DNA of 64,000 bases from Drosophila pseudoobscura. Taxonomy: Eukaryota; Arthropoda; Insecta; Diptera; Drosophilidae. This document shows positions 48,001 to 61,722 of the stretch, one piece after another. The notes under the pieces were generated by a model. That model searched no databases and had not been told where the DNA came from. It was given only the letters and a program-made list of their open reading frames with translations. Location: the NCBI RefSeq assembly GCF_009870125.1, contig NC_046683.1:42671869-42735868 (forward strand), read 5' to 3'. The stretch's first letter is position 1. The number at the start of each line of letters is the position of its first letter. A program made the translations under genes and the position numbers.

Positions 48001-51000
48001 TAACAAAAACAAAAATCAAAATCAAAATAGCCGCCCGAGGGGTTTTCTTTATCTTACGGCATTAAATTAACATAGACATGTTTGTGTGTGTGTGTGTGTG
48101 TGTATGTGTGTTGCCGGTTCCCGGTATTTAAATTTACAATCTTCAGCTCCCGCTCCCCCTTCCCCTTCCCCTCATCCTTATCCCCATCCCCATCCTCGTG
48201 GTCGTCTCTCTCTCTCTTTCTCCGTCAGGTGAAAAAGGGTGAAAAAGAGCAACAACAAACATACAATTTCATAAAATAATTAAACTGGTTATAGTTTTGT
48301 TGTTGTTGTTGTTCGTTTTTTCTCTTTTCGTTTCTTCTCCAGTCTTTCTCTTGGCATATCTCTCCCTATCTCCTTTTGGCTCTGATTTTTTCTTTCGTTT
48401 CTTTGATGGTTTTGCCCATACCTTTTTTCGATTTTGCTTCTTTTTTTTTTGCCTGCTCCACAAATTGGATTGATTAAATAATGTTGCAGCAAGCGAAAAC
48501 CTTTCACATTTACAAAAATGCAACTGTATGTGTGTCGGAGTACTGGAGTGGCGGAGTGGCAGAGTGGCAGTGTGGCGGAGTGGCGGACTGCTGGAGTGTG
48601 AGACGATCATTATGTATGGTACCACACACAGAAATCCACTCGTGTGTATGTACATACACATGTATGTATGTATATCGCTTTCCTTGTGTTGTGCACAGCA
48701 TTTTTAGTCTCGAGTCTTTATTTCTTTTCAATTTTTATGCCCATGCTGCATCATTCGCCGTTGGTAAAGTGAAAGGTGCTCGCTCCCACAATTCGAAAAA
48801 GCTGAAAAAACCAAACCGAAGTGAACTGAACTGAACTGAACTGAGAAAAAAATGCCTTTAACTTGAAAAATTGCTATGGTTTTTGTTTTTGGTTTTTGGT
48901 TTTTTTTTTTTTGTATGATTTGGCTTGCTTTGGTTTTGTTTTTCTTGAGCGAGTTAAATGGTAATGGGGCGGCTTTAAGGCTTTTACATGTGTATGTGTG
49001 TGTACGAATAAATGTAAGTGTAAATGTAAATGTAAATGTAAATGTAAAATGTCAATTTCGATTGCCTTGAAAAGAAAGTGGGAATTGGCCAGCACAAAAG
49101 GTTTAATTAGACCAAACCAAAAACCAAAATTCTATCAATTAAAAGGCATCCGAATCAGCATCGATTGTTATTACGGGGCTAGCAGGAAGGTTTTCGGGAA
49201 AATCACATCAATCACAGTGTTTTTTCCATGTCGTAGCTGTATATTTTCGCATGTTAAAAATACACCATAATGTGTTTAAAAATAGCCAAACAAATGAGGG
49301 GCAGAGACAGGGTGGGGGCGTGTGTCCAATGCGGACTTGGCTTATCACAAACCTACGAGTAGTACGTACATACGTACATATGTCTGTGCCCGTGTGAGAG
49401 GAATGAAGAAAGTACGTAAGCAGTCGCATGGTTGCGGCACGTCTGACGGCCCCAGCAACTATTCGCCAAACGGAAACCAATGTGAAAGTAACAAAAAAAA
49501 AAACAAAAAAATTAAAAATGAAAGACTGTAAAAGGGGGAGACCAATACAGATCAAATTCTGCCAAAGACTCCTCCAAAGAGCTCGAGCACCCACACACAC
49601 ACACACACACACAACTCCTGCCTTCCGTCGGTGTCCTCTAGTCCCCCAACAATTCGCATTTCGTAGCTTGGGTGTTGCGTTGAGTGAAACCCCTCCGATT
49701 GTGGGGGCTTGAAAAGATCATTATAGTCTTCGGTTCCAAGGTGCAAACGGTGCCGTTGCCGTTGCCGCTGCCACTGCCTTTCACAAAATCTTTGACGTGC
49801 GGAATCTTCAGCTGAAGCCAAATCTGCATTTGTACGAGTATGCAAAACAGCCATAACCAATTTAGCAATGCCCATGGATATGAGTCAGAGCCGGGCGACC
49901 TTATTCAACAGAACAGAATGAATTCTCTTCCAAGGTTTCTTGGAAAGATAAAACTGACAAATGTGCTGTCACTGGGTAATTACGATATTCTAGGCCTCAA
50001 CGCGAACACGAGCATGACCCTCTAATGGTCTTTGATATATGTATTATGCATTAGGATAGGCAGATTAGTTTCGACGACACTTGCGAATTTTCTCGCTTTA
50101 AGTTTTCCTTGGGAAAGCTTCAATCTCTTTGTTTGCCTTCCTGTAATAGGCTTCCAACTGTTGCTACCAGATGCCTGCTGTTACACTTATCGTATAACAC
50201 TTCATTAACACTCGCAATATGTTCCTACGCCCACGCCTAGTACGCATCCAATCAACCCAACCCAACCCAACCCAAGCCGAGCCAAGCCAAGCACCCAGCC
50301 TGCCCCCGAAGAAAACTCTCTTCCATCCTGGGGCTGGAACATATTGTACTCTCGTTGCAAGTCTATGAATAATTCACATATTGGCTTGCCACAGCCACTT
50401 CGCGCCATCCTGACATTGACGTCAGAAAAACACAGCCCGAACAGCTGTCCGACCGCCGACCGCCCACCGCCCACCGCCCACTCTCGGCCAGTGGTAAGAG
50501 AACCTTGCAAGAGAGCCGGGCCGGGCAAAGAGAACTCGCGTGGACACTGCGCATCCTGTTTGACGCAGCGCGTGGCAAAATTCGCATGAATGGACGCGAA
50601 CGGAGCTGAATGGCCGTGGACGTCAACGGAGAGAGGAGAGCGGAAAGCGGAGAGCGGAGACAGGAGAGCGACGGGCGAAGCGCTCTACGTAAACCGACAC
50701 TACTGGTGTATGTGGGCGATGGGAGAGGGTGTCGTGCTTGCACAAATTTAATTATGCGCGCTTTTTTGTGGGCCCGCCATATGTTACGACTTTTGGCATA
50801 GAAATTGTGACGCTGGAGCGCGCTAAATTTGCAATAGTCCCGTCCCATTCCGTCCCGTTCCGTCGCGCTCACCCCCCCACTTCCCTGTTTCTCTGCATTC
50901 GCTCGGATATCGGTGTGTGTGTTAACCTGTTTTGCAGATTGCAACGCTCGCATCGGTTTATTGGAAATGTCAAAGTTAAGCAATACACACACACACACAC

Positions 51001-53437
51001 ACACACACAGACAGTGTGGGACAGAGACAGAGAGCCATGAATATCGCCGTCGTCTTATAGACCATATTGAAAGTATCGTGCATGGCCCGAACTAGTTATT
51101 CAAATATGCTGGCTGGGCCCCACCGTCGTCGCCTCTCTCAAGACTGTCGACTGTCGACTGTTGCCAAGCACGTTTTTTTTTTCTTCTTTCTAATTTGTTG
51201 CTGTTTTTGTTTTCCGTTGGTTGTTGTTCTCGTGTGCATTTTAAATAGCGGGGCTTGTGCATTAAGCCGTTAGAAATTTAAACCTAACCTCAACGTGTTG
51301 CATGCATTTGCATGCACAGTGGTGCACGCTCGACCATAAAGGGTGTCAAATTGGCTCCAAGAAATTGTTAATAACATTATGCACGGACGGACAACTATAC
51401 CTGTACGTATATACGTACGTGTGTATGTATGCACGTTCTCTTCTCGGCGACGACCATTGTTGCCATTTTCTGCTTATATAAGCGAAAGTTAGCCCACAAA
51501 AACAAAAGCTCTAGAAATGTTAAATTTTGTCATTATGAATACGTTTTCTTTACGGCTTTGTCTCCATCTAAATGGAAGACGAAAAAGTTGCTGACTTCTT
51601 AGCATGCAGACCCACCAACCAGCTCTACCGCTGTACCCCCCTATCCCTCTATCCCTCTCCGTTTGGGCCATAATAACGTTTAGGAAAGTCGAAATGCTTT
51701 GACGTTGGTCAGCATTCTTTTGTGAAGGGGACTGCAGTTTTTCTTTTTTGCAGTTTTCTTCGCCGCAGACCCAAGGTAATCATTTTCGACGGTTAAGCAT
51801 TAACCGTCCAACCAGACAGACTGGACACTGTTATTTTCGAGGCGATTGCCTTCGGAGTTCCGTTTTGAAGCTAACCTTCTTTCGGCTTCATTTCAGATAT
51901 CAGATATCAGATTTGAGAATTCAAATTTCAAATTTCAGTTCTTCCCAAGGCGCAACCCTTTCTCTTTCCGCTTCTCCAAATAGAAGTACATGCAGTCATA
52001 GAGAAGATTAGCTTGGTTCTAAATCCGCCTAATGATGCCTCCATCATTTTTGTTTTCCTGTTTCCATGTGCTCTGGAGGCCCCTTATCATCGGGATGTGT
52101 AAAGTTTAAATAATAATTTTAGCTTTCGGTAGCAAAAATTTCTATTTCTTATCACCCAAATGGACCACAAATACACACAAGTCTTTCGATAGAAAACGTA
52201 CATTGTTTGAACTGGAGGTGGCTTTTAGTTTCGGGAACTCGTTAGAATCGCGTCGTCTTTCCATGTAAAATCCCACAGCTTGATTGGAATGACCGAGTGA
52301 TCAAAGCAGTTGCTGGATTTTCCCCTATCAATCGATTTCCACGAAATTCCCCCTGATCTTATGTACATATATAAATACATGCACATGTGCATATGTATGT
52401 CTGTGTGTATAGGTTTTTTTTTGCGATTGCGAGACAAATTAATGATGATTTTGCTCTGAGAACTCTTCCAGGCATTCAACTGATAGGGGAAGCACTCGAA
52501 GATCTCCTAATGAAAGGGAAGGGGGTGATAACAGTGATCGGAATCTCGACTGGACAATACACGTGACATTATCGGGGAGGGGCGGGCGACCAGGTCCCGT
52601 TGTGGCCAGTTTTGAAACCCTTATTGAAAGATTTTTTCTTGGCTTCCCTTTTATTAAAACTGATTATCTGCACGTCGAATTATTTATAGTTTGTTTGTTA
52701 TGGTTCATCGGGGGAAAAACCTCAGGGAATCATAATTATTATTATTATTCATTTATATATATTTTTTTGTTTTTATGTACCCCCCTCCCCCACCACCCTC
52801 TTTAAGTGGAAAGTGGTGCGCTAACCTAATCAAGACGAAGCATTTCAGGCCTTATCTGTTTTTTTTCGCTTTTGCTTTTTGGTTACAAAATACTTTGTGA
52901 TAAGATTCTTGATATGCCTCAAGAGACTTTCAAGTGATAATATATATTATTAAAATACGCTAAAATGAGAAAACGATAGGAATGAGACGGGCCCGCACTC
53001 GCACTCGCACCCTTATGGTGATGGATCCATGGCCATGCACTGGATTGGAGAGGAGTGATCCCCGAACCACATCGGGAAAGAGTATTTCAACGAAGACTTT
53101 CCACACGGATCAATCCATTCTGGTACGCGCTCACAAATACTCGGAGAAAATTGCATTCGAGATACTTATGATGTAATTGAGCGCACGCCCCGGGTACTGT
53201 ACTGGTATATTGTAGAGCTTACTGCGGAAAACACACAAAAACAAAAACAAAAACAGAAAGAGAAAGAAAAATAAAAAAACTACGCGCGTATTTTCCCGGG
53301 TAGCGGGCCTATTTCTGTCGTTCCGTCTACATTGTCGTGTAGAGTAGTCGCCGGGGCACATTATCTCCCGAATAGTAATGACACTGACGGACCGTACCGT
53401 GTACCGAGTCGTGTACCGTGTTGACACGCCGCAAAGT

Positions 53438-53469
<32 letters not shown>

Positions 53470-55379
53470 CGAAAAAAGTCATTACTTTGCATTTAGAACA
53501 GCTGATAGCGGCGCCGCCGACGACTAGCACGACCGCTTATCACCGCTCCATGTGTCCTCCGCGCATGCCGTAATAGATTCTTCTTTTGTGCCTCGGCATG
53601 CTTCCTCCACAAGACGGACAGGCAATACCAGTGAAAGGCAGGGGCTGGATGCCGATGACTGGCAGGCTGGCAGGCTGGCTGGCTGGCTGGCTGGCTGGCT
53701 GGATGGATGGCTGGATGGCCGGACGGACGACATGTACTCATTACTGTTTCCGCAGCGATAAGCAATAGACGACGACGCTGTCGACATCTATTCTACTCCG
53801 TAAACGAAGCTCAACGCAGACGCAGCCGCAGACCCAGCCCCAGCACGCATACGAGTACATTTCATTATATGGAAACATTTCTACTTCTGCGAGTACTGCT
53901 AGATTGTTGTGTGGGGGCGATAGAGAAATACAAAACAGAAATGGGTGGAATCGCTCGATAATGATAAATTTCTTTTAATTTCTTGGAAAACTCCAATTAT
54001 CATTATCGCTCAACACAAAACAACTTTGTAGGACAGCGAAACTTCTAAGTTACGAACAGCACTACTCCCATACTCGTCTGCTGGTATGCTCGACCCGACT
54101 GTTATCAAAACCATGTAAATTGATATATTTGAACACAGAAAGTCACTAAAAATTGCCTTTTCTTCCTAAAACTATGGAGGGAACGTAGCTGTTCAGATAA
54201 AGGCCTTGAGCGTCGCTACCTTTCCCCTCCGATCCTCCGTTCCACCGTTCCACCCATCAGTTTTTTTCTTCTCTTCTCTGTACTGTTCTGTTCTATTCTG
54301 TTCTGTTCTATCATATCTAGCTATTTTGCGAAAGTTTTCTTGAGTAACGCCAATGTGCGTGCTCCTCCCGGAACGACCCATTCTTAAACAAGAAAACCCA
54401 ACTAAGATTCTGATTCAGGGTGTGTTGTATATTTTGGTGTCTGATGTTTGGTAGCCTGCCCGGCTAGATTCGATTAGATTTTGGTCTCTTTTCACAGTCA
54501 ATTTGTTGAATTCGGGGTCTGTTGGTGAGTGGACATTTTTATGGGTCTACTTTGGGACAGAGACAGGTTTGTTCGTGGGACAGCTTTGAGATTGGAGCGC
54601 TCTTAGGTAAGCGAGCACATGCATACAAACACATGCACATACACATACTCATACCAATACAAATTCGAACTATTTAATATGCAGAGAAAGAAGGAAAACC
54701 ATCAGTAGGGACGAGGGAGCCTTTACTTAATTTGGTTTTTCTTTCTGCCTTTTCAAATCGATCATCAACTTAGCATTCAACTCATGAATAAGTTCACGTT
54801 TTCCCCCCTAACTGATAAGCTTAATGTGGGTCATTAAAATGTTTTTCTTTGGATTTTTAAATGCAATTTCGTTTTCGTAGAAACACGACACGAAACCTGA
54901 AACCTTAAAATGTGAACAGAAATGACTTAATAATCTTGTACTAAACTTGTCTCCGGTCAGGGATTACAGTTCAAAGGGTCGGTTCATCCAGTTCGGGCCA
55001 ATAGTCAAATGCTAAAAGAGAAATATTTCCACATCTGTTGCGGTGAGTGTGAGCAAGCCCAATACGAGTCTACGATTATACCAGTATACTGTCTCGTGTC
55101 TCGTAGAATGTTGACGAACATTGCCTTATCGTTTCGCTTGCTTAAGTGTTCGGTTTTAGCTTTCCCCGTATACCATATACCATATGCCATATACCTTATA
55201 CACCATATACTACTTGGCCTGGCTCATATCAAGCATACTATTTTCTGTAACAAAAGTTCTCAAGTAGGAGTATCAATCGATAAAGAGACAGAGACTCATG
55301 CCCTGCTAATAAATTAAACACTCACCGGATCTAAATCGGAATCCCATATATCTTTGAGGTCGCCATCGTAGAATTCCAT
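42032..55379 (-). CDS. CrebA: CrebA, bZIP regulator of the secretory pathway
   Basis: CREB3/OASIS-family bZIP factor that raises expression of secretory-pathway genes, notably in salivary gland and epidermis. Six exons: 55379-55326 ([18 protein letters not shown]), 45022-44812, 43580-43057, 42986-42510, 42449-42306 and 42226-42032 (534 aa; about 516 in D. melanogaster as I recall). An acidic activation region leads to Ser-rich linkers, then [20 protein letters not shown], the basic region across the last splice, and a leucine zipper ([20 protein letters not shown]). No transmembrane helix follows the zipper, unlike vertebrate CREB3 proteins. The start exon is separated by a 10.3 kb intron. 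The 60-nt intron at 42509-42450 is stop-free and in frame. Confidence 0.95.
44333..44367. repeat. Pentamer array (GGAAC into CGAAC)
   Basis: Seven 5-nt units, first GGAAC, then CGAAC. Same motif class as the array at 1934-1976. It lies in the CrebA intron between exons 2 and 3. Confidence 0.75.
44753..44806. repeat. GATTAC/GATCAC hexamer array next to the CrebA exon 2 donor
   Basis: Nine hexamers in the intron, beginning 5 bases after the exon 2 boundary. Units switch between CGATTA and CGATCA in blocks (four, then four, then one), so a variant has spread by slippage. Confidence 0.8.
47745..47777. repeat. GTCCGA/GTCGGA hexamer array
   Basis: Five hexamers in the CrebA first intron, with a switch from GTCCGA to GTCGGA, an inverted-like variant. 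Confidence 0.7.
49011..49050. repeat. AAATGT hexamer array
   Basis: Six direct repeats of TGTAAA in the CrebA first intron. The lack of spacers rules out a CRISPR-like array. Confidence 0.8.
53438..53469. repeat. GCA trinucleotide array
   Basis: About ten uninterrupted GCA units in the CrebA first intron, about 1.9 kb inside the donor. No supported ORF uses it. Confidence 0.85.
53659..53718. repeat. CTGG/ATGG tetramer array
   Basis: Around fourteen tetramers, pure CTGG in the middle and mixed with GGAT units at the 3' side. Intronic. Confidence 0.8.
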
Positions 55380-58300
55380 GGTTCTTTAAGGTTGATTCTT
55401 TTTGGATGCGATGCGATCTAAGAAGTCTGTCTCTGTTGATCTGCCGGTTGGGTTTTCGGGATGATTTGGGTCCACTTCTGTTGTTTCTGTGTTAACCCAC
55501 TTAGGACTGTCTGCTTAGTGCTTATTATTATATTATTCTCATAGAATTTTATAAATTTCTCTGCCTGAATTCTTTTATATTTCTTTTTTCTTATATTTTC
55601 TCTTCGCGCTCTCTTTTATTTTCTTTTCTCTTCTCCTTTTCTCTTTTCGAGCGAACAGTTCTGGGCGATGACTTATTAAGGGGAAACCTGTTGCTTCCAG
55701 AGAATGTTTTCACTTGACATTGTTATGGTCTGTGTGTTTGTGTGTGTGCTCGTTTGTGTTTGTGTTTGTGTGTGTGTGTGATTCTGTCGGGCCGGGCCGT
55801 TCGCGTGTGTATTTGTGTGTATCTGTGTGCGGATCTAACTTGGTTTACAACTTGCGGCCGGATTCAACTTGTTGCATGCTTTATTCTCCTCTTAGTATAT
55901 TTCTCTTAAACATTAATTGAATTATTTACTTTTTTCCGTTTCGGAAACACTCGTTTTTCATAAAAAAAAAGTATTTATATTTTTTGCTTTCGGCTTGAGT
56001 ACCTGGCAATTTAGTTTATGTATTTGATTTCTTTTATTTTCCGTGTTTTGTGTCGGATTGCGATTTAAATTGATTTAATTTAATTTTTTCGATTGCTCTC
56101 TGTTTATGGTACAGTGGCTTTGCCGGGCCCATGAATAATAATGGCATTTAATATGTGTGGTTAATATTATTAACAATATGAATACCGGTAGTGCGACCGC
56201 AGCCAACAACGAAACGATTGTTTGATAATTTTATACTTTAGATGATGTTTTTTGTCAAAAAAATGGATATTCTTGTGGTATATAACGGAACTAGATTTCG
56301 TAGCAAAATTCGACACTATGTTGTTTCATTGTTCGCGGCTAAAATTTTTGTGAGACCATTTTCCACTTTCTGGCTTCAATATGCACATCTTTACTGCTCA
56401 TGTTGCTAGAGAACATGCTGCCGCAAGTCTAAAAAGCCGGTTCGAACAAACCAAAGAGAGCGTTTTTACTCAATTTTGCGTCTCAAATATGAGAGACATG
56501 GTAAAACTCACGGTAGGTACGGCCCCTTCGATGGCCTAAGTAGTTTTCCACCCGGCTTACTGTATATGATAAACGATATATAAAATCCATTTTGTGGTAT
56601 ATTAGGTCATAATCATAATAAAAAAAAGCTTAAAGAAAGTGCCAGATTCCAATGCATCATATGTACGAATTTTCTCGCAGCATTACAAAATGGGTACATG
56701 AATGAAAGAATTCTGGAAATCCGCAGTCCCACTTTTTTTACTTTTTACCCTTTTGCTTCACACAGATTGTTTTACGCTTACTTTTACATTCAAGTATGTT
56801 TCAAAGTGGATTTTATGTACATACATTTCATTCAGAGCCAAAGAGAAAACGATCTCTTCGGATAACTTTCACGCTCTTTGGAGCTGGTCTAAAGTGAATG
56901 TAAGCCGGCTTTGACGTAGAGCCGAGACTCTCTGCATAGGAAAGGAAAACAAGTTTCTTCCGACGCGCTGCGCTGCGTTGCGGCAACATTTGTTAACCTG
57001 TTTTTTATTATAGATTTTTTGTTGGTATTTGATTTGGCCTGCGAGGGTTCCGTTCCCCTCTACCGCCAGACCAGACCAGACCTGACTTTGGTTGCCGCTT
57101 GGCAACCCCAGGGCCGGCTCTAGTCTTGCGATCGGTTGATCTTGTCAACTTGACCAAGTTATTTGAACTATGCACATGTGCAGTCCATACTTATAGCTAA
57201 GCCTTTTGCTTTGTCATTTGAAGGCAGGCAGGCTGTTGCCGGAGTCGTTGCCGTTGTCGTTGCCGTTGCCGGGTTTGGGGCCGGGCTCGGTCGGAACCGA
57301 CCAGGCCGGACTGCAGCAGCGACGTCAGAGACGGCATAAAGTGAATGTACTTTCGAAGCAAAGATCCGGTTTAAAGCTGCCTTTGCCTTTGCCTGGGCAA
57401 GAGATACATCGTCAGACGATGACAACTACACTACTAAAGCGGCGACGACAAAATGCTTGTGTAATACATATGGATAGGAGTAGCCATAGCCCCATGCATG
57501 TCATGTGCACCCAACATGACCCAACATTAAACATGGAAATGGACAATGATTTGTGTTGAGAAGAACTCTATCCACAAATATGTAGTTATTATTTATTTTA
57601 ATACCCATAATTTCCAAATATAGTAAATGGCTTAAATAGTAAATCGAATCGAAATTCCGCAAAAGCATACGCTCAGATCAATGAGCTCTGATAGCTGAAC
57701 GGGCAAGCAAGACGGCACAGTGAGAGAGATTAGTATATCTACATACATATGTATGTACATACCTAAGAGTGTGTACTTATGTACATACATACATACATAT
57801 GAACGCCCTCATGAAGGCAGAGTAAATTCATTTTGTCCAGACTTAACGTATCTATTATATCAATCAGACACACTTTCTAGGTGGGGAAACCCCGAAGATG
57901 ATCTTGCCACTCTTCGGACACTCTTCTTCACTTTGCTGTGGGGCCAATACCAGCTCTTGATCAATTTGCGAGGTACCGTTTATTTTATTTTGGAAAGATT
58001 AATTAGAAGATGAACATATACATATGTATGTATATGTATGTCTATTTTATGTAGTCAGATTTTAATTGCAAGCGATTGACCCTAGCTGTCGCGCGTACCG
58101 AGCCATAATTCATCAAATTACTCCACCCAAAACATTCGCAGGAGCACCACCTATATTTTGTTTGCTTATGTATGTCATATGTACATACATACATATTTGA
58201 ATCGCGATCCCATCAACATCATTAATGTGCATTGTGTGCGAGCGGGTATGCGCGTATACCGCTTGCAATGGATGTGTGAGTGAGCGCTTGTATTGTACAT

Positions 58301-60320
58301 TAAATGCATGTAATAATTCGTCATGCTGGCCGCATTTGAACCCGTATATTCGTATTCGTATTCGTATCTCACATTTTTCTCTTTAATGGAGGGACACTTT
58401 GTGTTGGGTTGCTTGACTCTCGGGCTCGAGCCGGACTTCTGTTTAGGAGAGGCAAGCAGACGCTGGCAGTGGGGGGAATCGAAACCAAACCAAACCCCAT
58501 CCGCCCCTAATTTGCAAGGCAGAAATACCGATAGCGATTCTCTTAGCTCGGTTCTGCGCTTCTCTTTTGTTCTCTTGACAGCCAGCGGCGATCGTGAGCT
58601 TCTCGCTTCAAGTGGCTTTTACAGTTATATAGCTGCGAGTATATGTAGATACTTATACACATACACATATCTATAGAGAGGGAGAGAGAGACAGAGAGAG
58701 AAATGTACATTTGTATCGCATGGCTCTGGTACAAACATTTTTCGCCACTGACTCGTATGTATGTATACTTTTCTTCATTTTGCTTCTCTTTTTTTTATTA
58801 TATTATGTGTACATATGTATTTATTTATTATTTGATTTGTGAATCACATCGAAAAGTTATAGTGTCTGTCCGTGGATGGGGGTGTGTGTGTGTGTGCTGC
58901 AGAGTGTTCCCTGGAAATGTAAAGACACAACAGTTGGGCTGCTGTTGAGAGAAAAGTAGAAGATGGGGCGGCGGATGCGGCGACGAAGGTGTGTCTCCTC
59001 GTTGGGACACTCTCGTTAGTGGCTCGTTTCTTGTTTATCTGTGGCAGTATTTTAATCTGCACTTGAGATTTTCTTTAAAATATAATTTAGCATTATGCCA
59101 TCAACTTTTGATTAGATTCCTGTGCTGTGACGGCTTTTGGCTTGATAATTTAACAACTTACTTCCCCTATGAATGAATTTTTGTTATTGCGGGTGATTCC
59201 TCTTATCAGAAGTACAAAAATCCCTGCAAATATTTGCTGCCGTTCTTTCGGAATGGAATGGGATGGAATGGAATTGTAAACCCCGTATAAAAAGCAATTG
59301 CTGCTCGAGAAAGTTGAACGCTCTCTTTCGAGAGCATTACTCGCAAATGCTTTTCCAGGCTAGAACTGTATTTAATGTACATACATACATATGCTACTCA
59401 TAATGTTTCTGGGGAATCTTTCCCGATAAGTATGCGAGTGGCAGGACACAAGGGACGGCTTATCAGGGTGCTGGCATGAGTCATGAGTCACTCCCTAGCA
59501 ATTCCTGGGGATCAGTTGTGTTGACGTTCACTTTCCCAGCGCCCCCGGAGAGTTCCCTTATCTTGCCCAAATTTCGGTACTGTGTACCAATACCATTCGA
59601 ACTCTCTTCTTGAATGATATTTGTATGTACTATAATTAGCTAAATACATAGTACATATAGGAAAACGCAGCTGTGCCTTTGCCTTTTTGCTCGCTAAAAA
59701 ACAGTAATATGCAAAAAACATATGCCAAGCCATCTAAAAATATGTACAAAATACATGTGTGTGTCTGAATATGTATGTTCAATTAGCCCAAACCATATTA
59801 CGATCTTCCATCTACCATATACGGCTATCTACGAGTATTCAGTTAATTCCTCTCGCCGAATTTTGCTGGCAAGACAAAAGGTGCGATATACTTCATTCTG
59901 ACCCAGTTTATCATTATCACTTTGACAACCCCCCCACCTGGCCCCCTTCGTACCGTACCTGCCGTTTGCAGACACCCTACGCAATTACTTTTCCCCGAAA
60001 ATGATGAAAAATGATCTCATCCCACTGCTGCTCCTCTCCCTCAGTCGATCGTGTCATCGTTATATTTCATTCCACTTGTTTTGGCTCCACAAAAAGGTAT
60101 CGTACATATCTTTAAACGGCACGGTGGCCAATGATATTAACACACGGCTGTAAATAAATGCACATGTGGATTGTAAATTAAGTATACAATTCGTAGATCG
60201 AAACATTCATTGTACACGAGTATCTGTGTGTGGGGTGGGGGCAAATATGAGGCATCGTAGCAGACATTTCGACGTCGCGTCCGTTGTCTTGTCTTTACAA
60301 CTGAATCCACACATCGTAGC

Positions 60321-60383
60321 GTGCCGTGCCGTGCCGTTCCATGCCGTTCCATGCCATACCATGCCATGCCGTCTCGTCCCGTC
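60321..60383. repeat. Pentamer array CCGTG/CCATG/CCGTT
   Basis: About twelve 5-nt units with the frame CCxTx kept while the third and fifth positions vary, ending in CGTCC units. Confidence 0.7.
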
Positions 60384-60571
60384 ATGTGCATTGAGCTGTC
60401 TTTTGTTCTGGCTCGATCGATCTTTCCGTTTCGTTCATCTGTCGATTGCATTTAAGGCAAATATCCCTTATAAGAAATGTCTATAGCACAAAAGACAGTA
60501 CAACAACAGAAGATTGGTTACGTTCGCACTTGTTTAAATACTTTGATAAAGAACTTCCACTTCTTACCTGC

Positions 60572-60620
60572 ATCTGTATCTGTATCTGTATCTGTGTTTG
60601 TGTCTGTGTATCTGCTGCTG
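60572..60620. repeat. TGTATC/TGTGTC hexamer array
   Basis: Seven to eight hexamers of CTGTAT/CTGTGT type, partly interrupted. Confidence 0.7.
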
Positions 60621-61722
60621 TACCTGTGCTCGTGTTGGTTTTTGTTTATTTTTACTTTAAACTTTTTTTATATTTTCTTTCCTTCTTGCTCTTACAGGTG
60701 CACGATAAAGCTGACCATCATAGACCAGCGGCGGCCAGCAGCGACCAGCAGCGACCAGCAGCACCTATTTATGTCTTATCGTCGGTGGAAATGCTTGACA
60801 ATAAATTAGAATTTGTGCAAATTGTCCCAGCCCAGCCGATCGATCCACTCCACTCGATGGTCCCGCCATGATCGTGCAAATAATAGAGTCAAAACTGAAG
60901 AAGCAAAAGCCCTCAGGCAAATCGCAGATCTCTGTGATTTATACCATAACAAAATAAAACCTAAAAAAATCAAACAATAACCACAGAGTCGAACTCTGGG
61001 TACTCTACCCGTATGTCCTTTTTGAGGAATCAAGTAGTGGCATCACCATGGAGAAGCCCCTTTTTGGGGTGTAGAATCTAGATGAATTATGTCCATACAG
61101 CAGGGTATCTCCCAGTCGAGCCACGTCATTAAATACTCGAATGGGCTGCCTGCTTGGGCTTGGTGCCTTCGATTGTGGCTATCCATAAGCAAAATACGGA
61201 CAATGCGGCGTTTGCTGAGGTCAACGATTTCTGTTACGTTGTCTTTCACGCTTTTGACGCTTTTTTTGTGACTTGGTCTAAGAGTGTGTGCGTGAATATG
61301 AATTTATAAGTTTTGCGGCTTATGTAAACCATTCAGCAAAATGAGTGGAAGTGCCACCATCGAAATATGTAATGGGCAAGAGAGTGTGGCCTGGCCTGGT
61401 CTGGCCTGGTCTGGTCTGCACGCCAGTGATGACATAATGGAAAACAGTTGCGAATCAATACGAAGAAGCTGTAAGGTGATTCATGGAGAATTCATCGTAG
61501 AATATTTTGTAATACAATGAACCTCAGTGGCAGGCGTCTAAAGATACACATCTTGAAGGTCTTCTGATAAAACGCTATTCAATTAGACTAAAATGAAATG
61601 CATGTCTGCAGCGATACTCCTATTTTCGGCAACTGTGTCGAAAATATCCGCATAAATATAATGGAGAGGCTGCTGGGTTCCCTCAGTTACCTGAAGAACT
61701 TACCCGAAGAACTTACCAAAAA

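Larger units (their letters stand above)
45023..55325 (-). other. 10.3 kb first intron of CrebA
   Basis: GTGAGT donor and TTTACAG acceptor. Holds many simple repeats and no supported gene. The GC-richer stretch 50200-51150, with GGAGAG-type purine runs, and the CAG/CTGG block 53438-53718 are the best places to look for alternative promoters, but no start can be shown. Confidence 0.6.
55380..61722. other. CrebA upstream region and spacer to the peritrophin cluster
   Basis: The CrebA leader and promoter should be in the first part; CT-rich DNA lies at 55560-55650. No gene is supported in the remaining 6 kb. Short open frames at 56702-56914, 57206-57559 and 61249-61043 lack recognisable domains. 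Microsatellites are frequent, including TATG/TACA palindromes at 57740, 57785, 58020, 58180 and 59375. Confidence 0.5.

Noticed and set aside
49011-49050. Repeat array as a possible CRISPR
   Set aside because: Hexamer units in direct contact, no spacers, eukaryotic genome.
56425-56460. GGTTCGAAC as a tRNA B-box
   Set aside because: No A-box, no acceptor stem pairing at the right distance.
56702-56914. Plus-strand ORF with a hydrophobic, signal-like start
   Set aside because: AT-rich, no domain, no cysteine pattern, no promoter evidence; likely chance.
57206-57559. 117-codon plus-strand ORF
   Set aside because: Low-complexity start from GTTGCC repeats and no recognisable domain.
59300-59340. 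GCTCTC-TTTC-GAGAGC hairpin
   Set aside because: Short GAGA-type palindrome that occurs often by chance in fly DNA; no associated gene.
61043-61249. Minus-strand 68-codon ORF
   Set aside because: Starts with GTG, no splice partners and no known family; a small protein cannot be excluded but is not supported.
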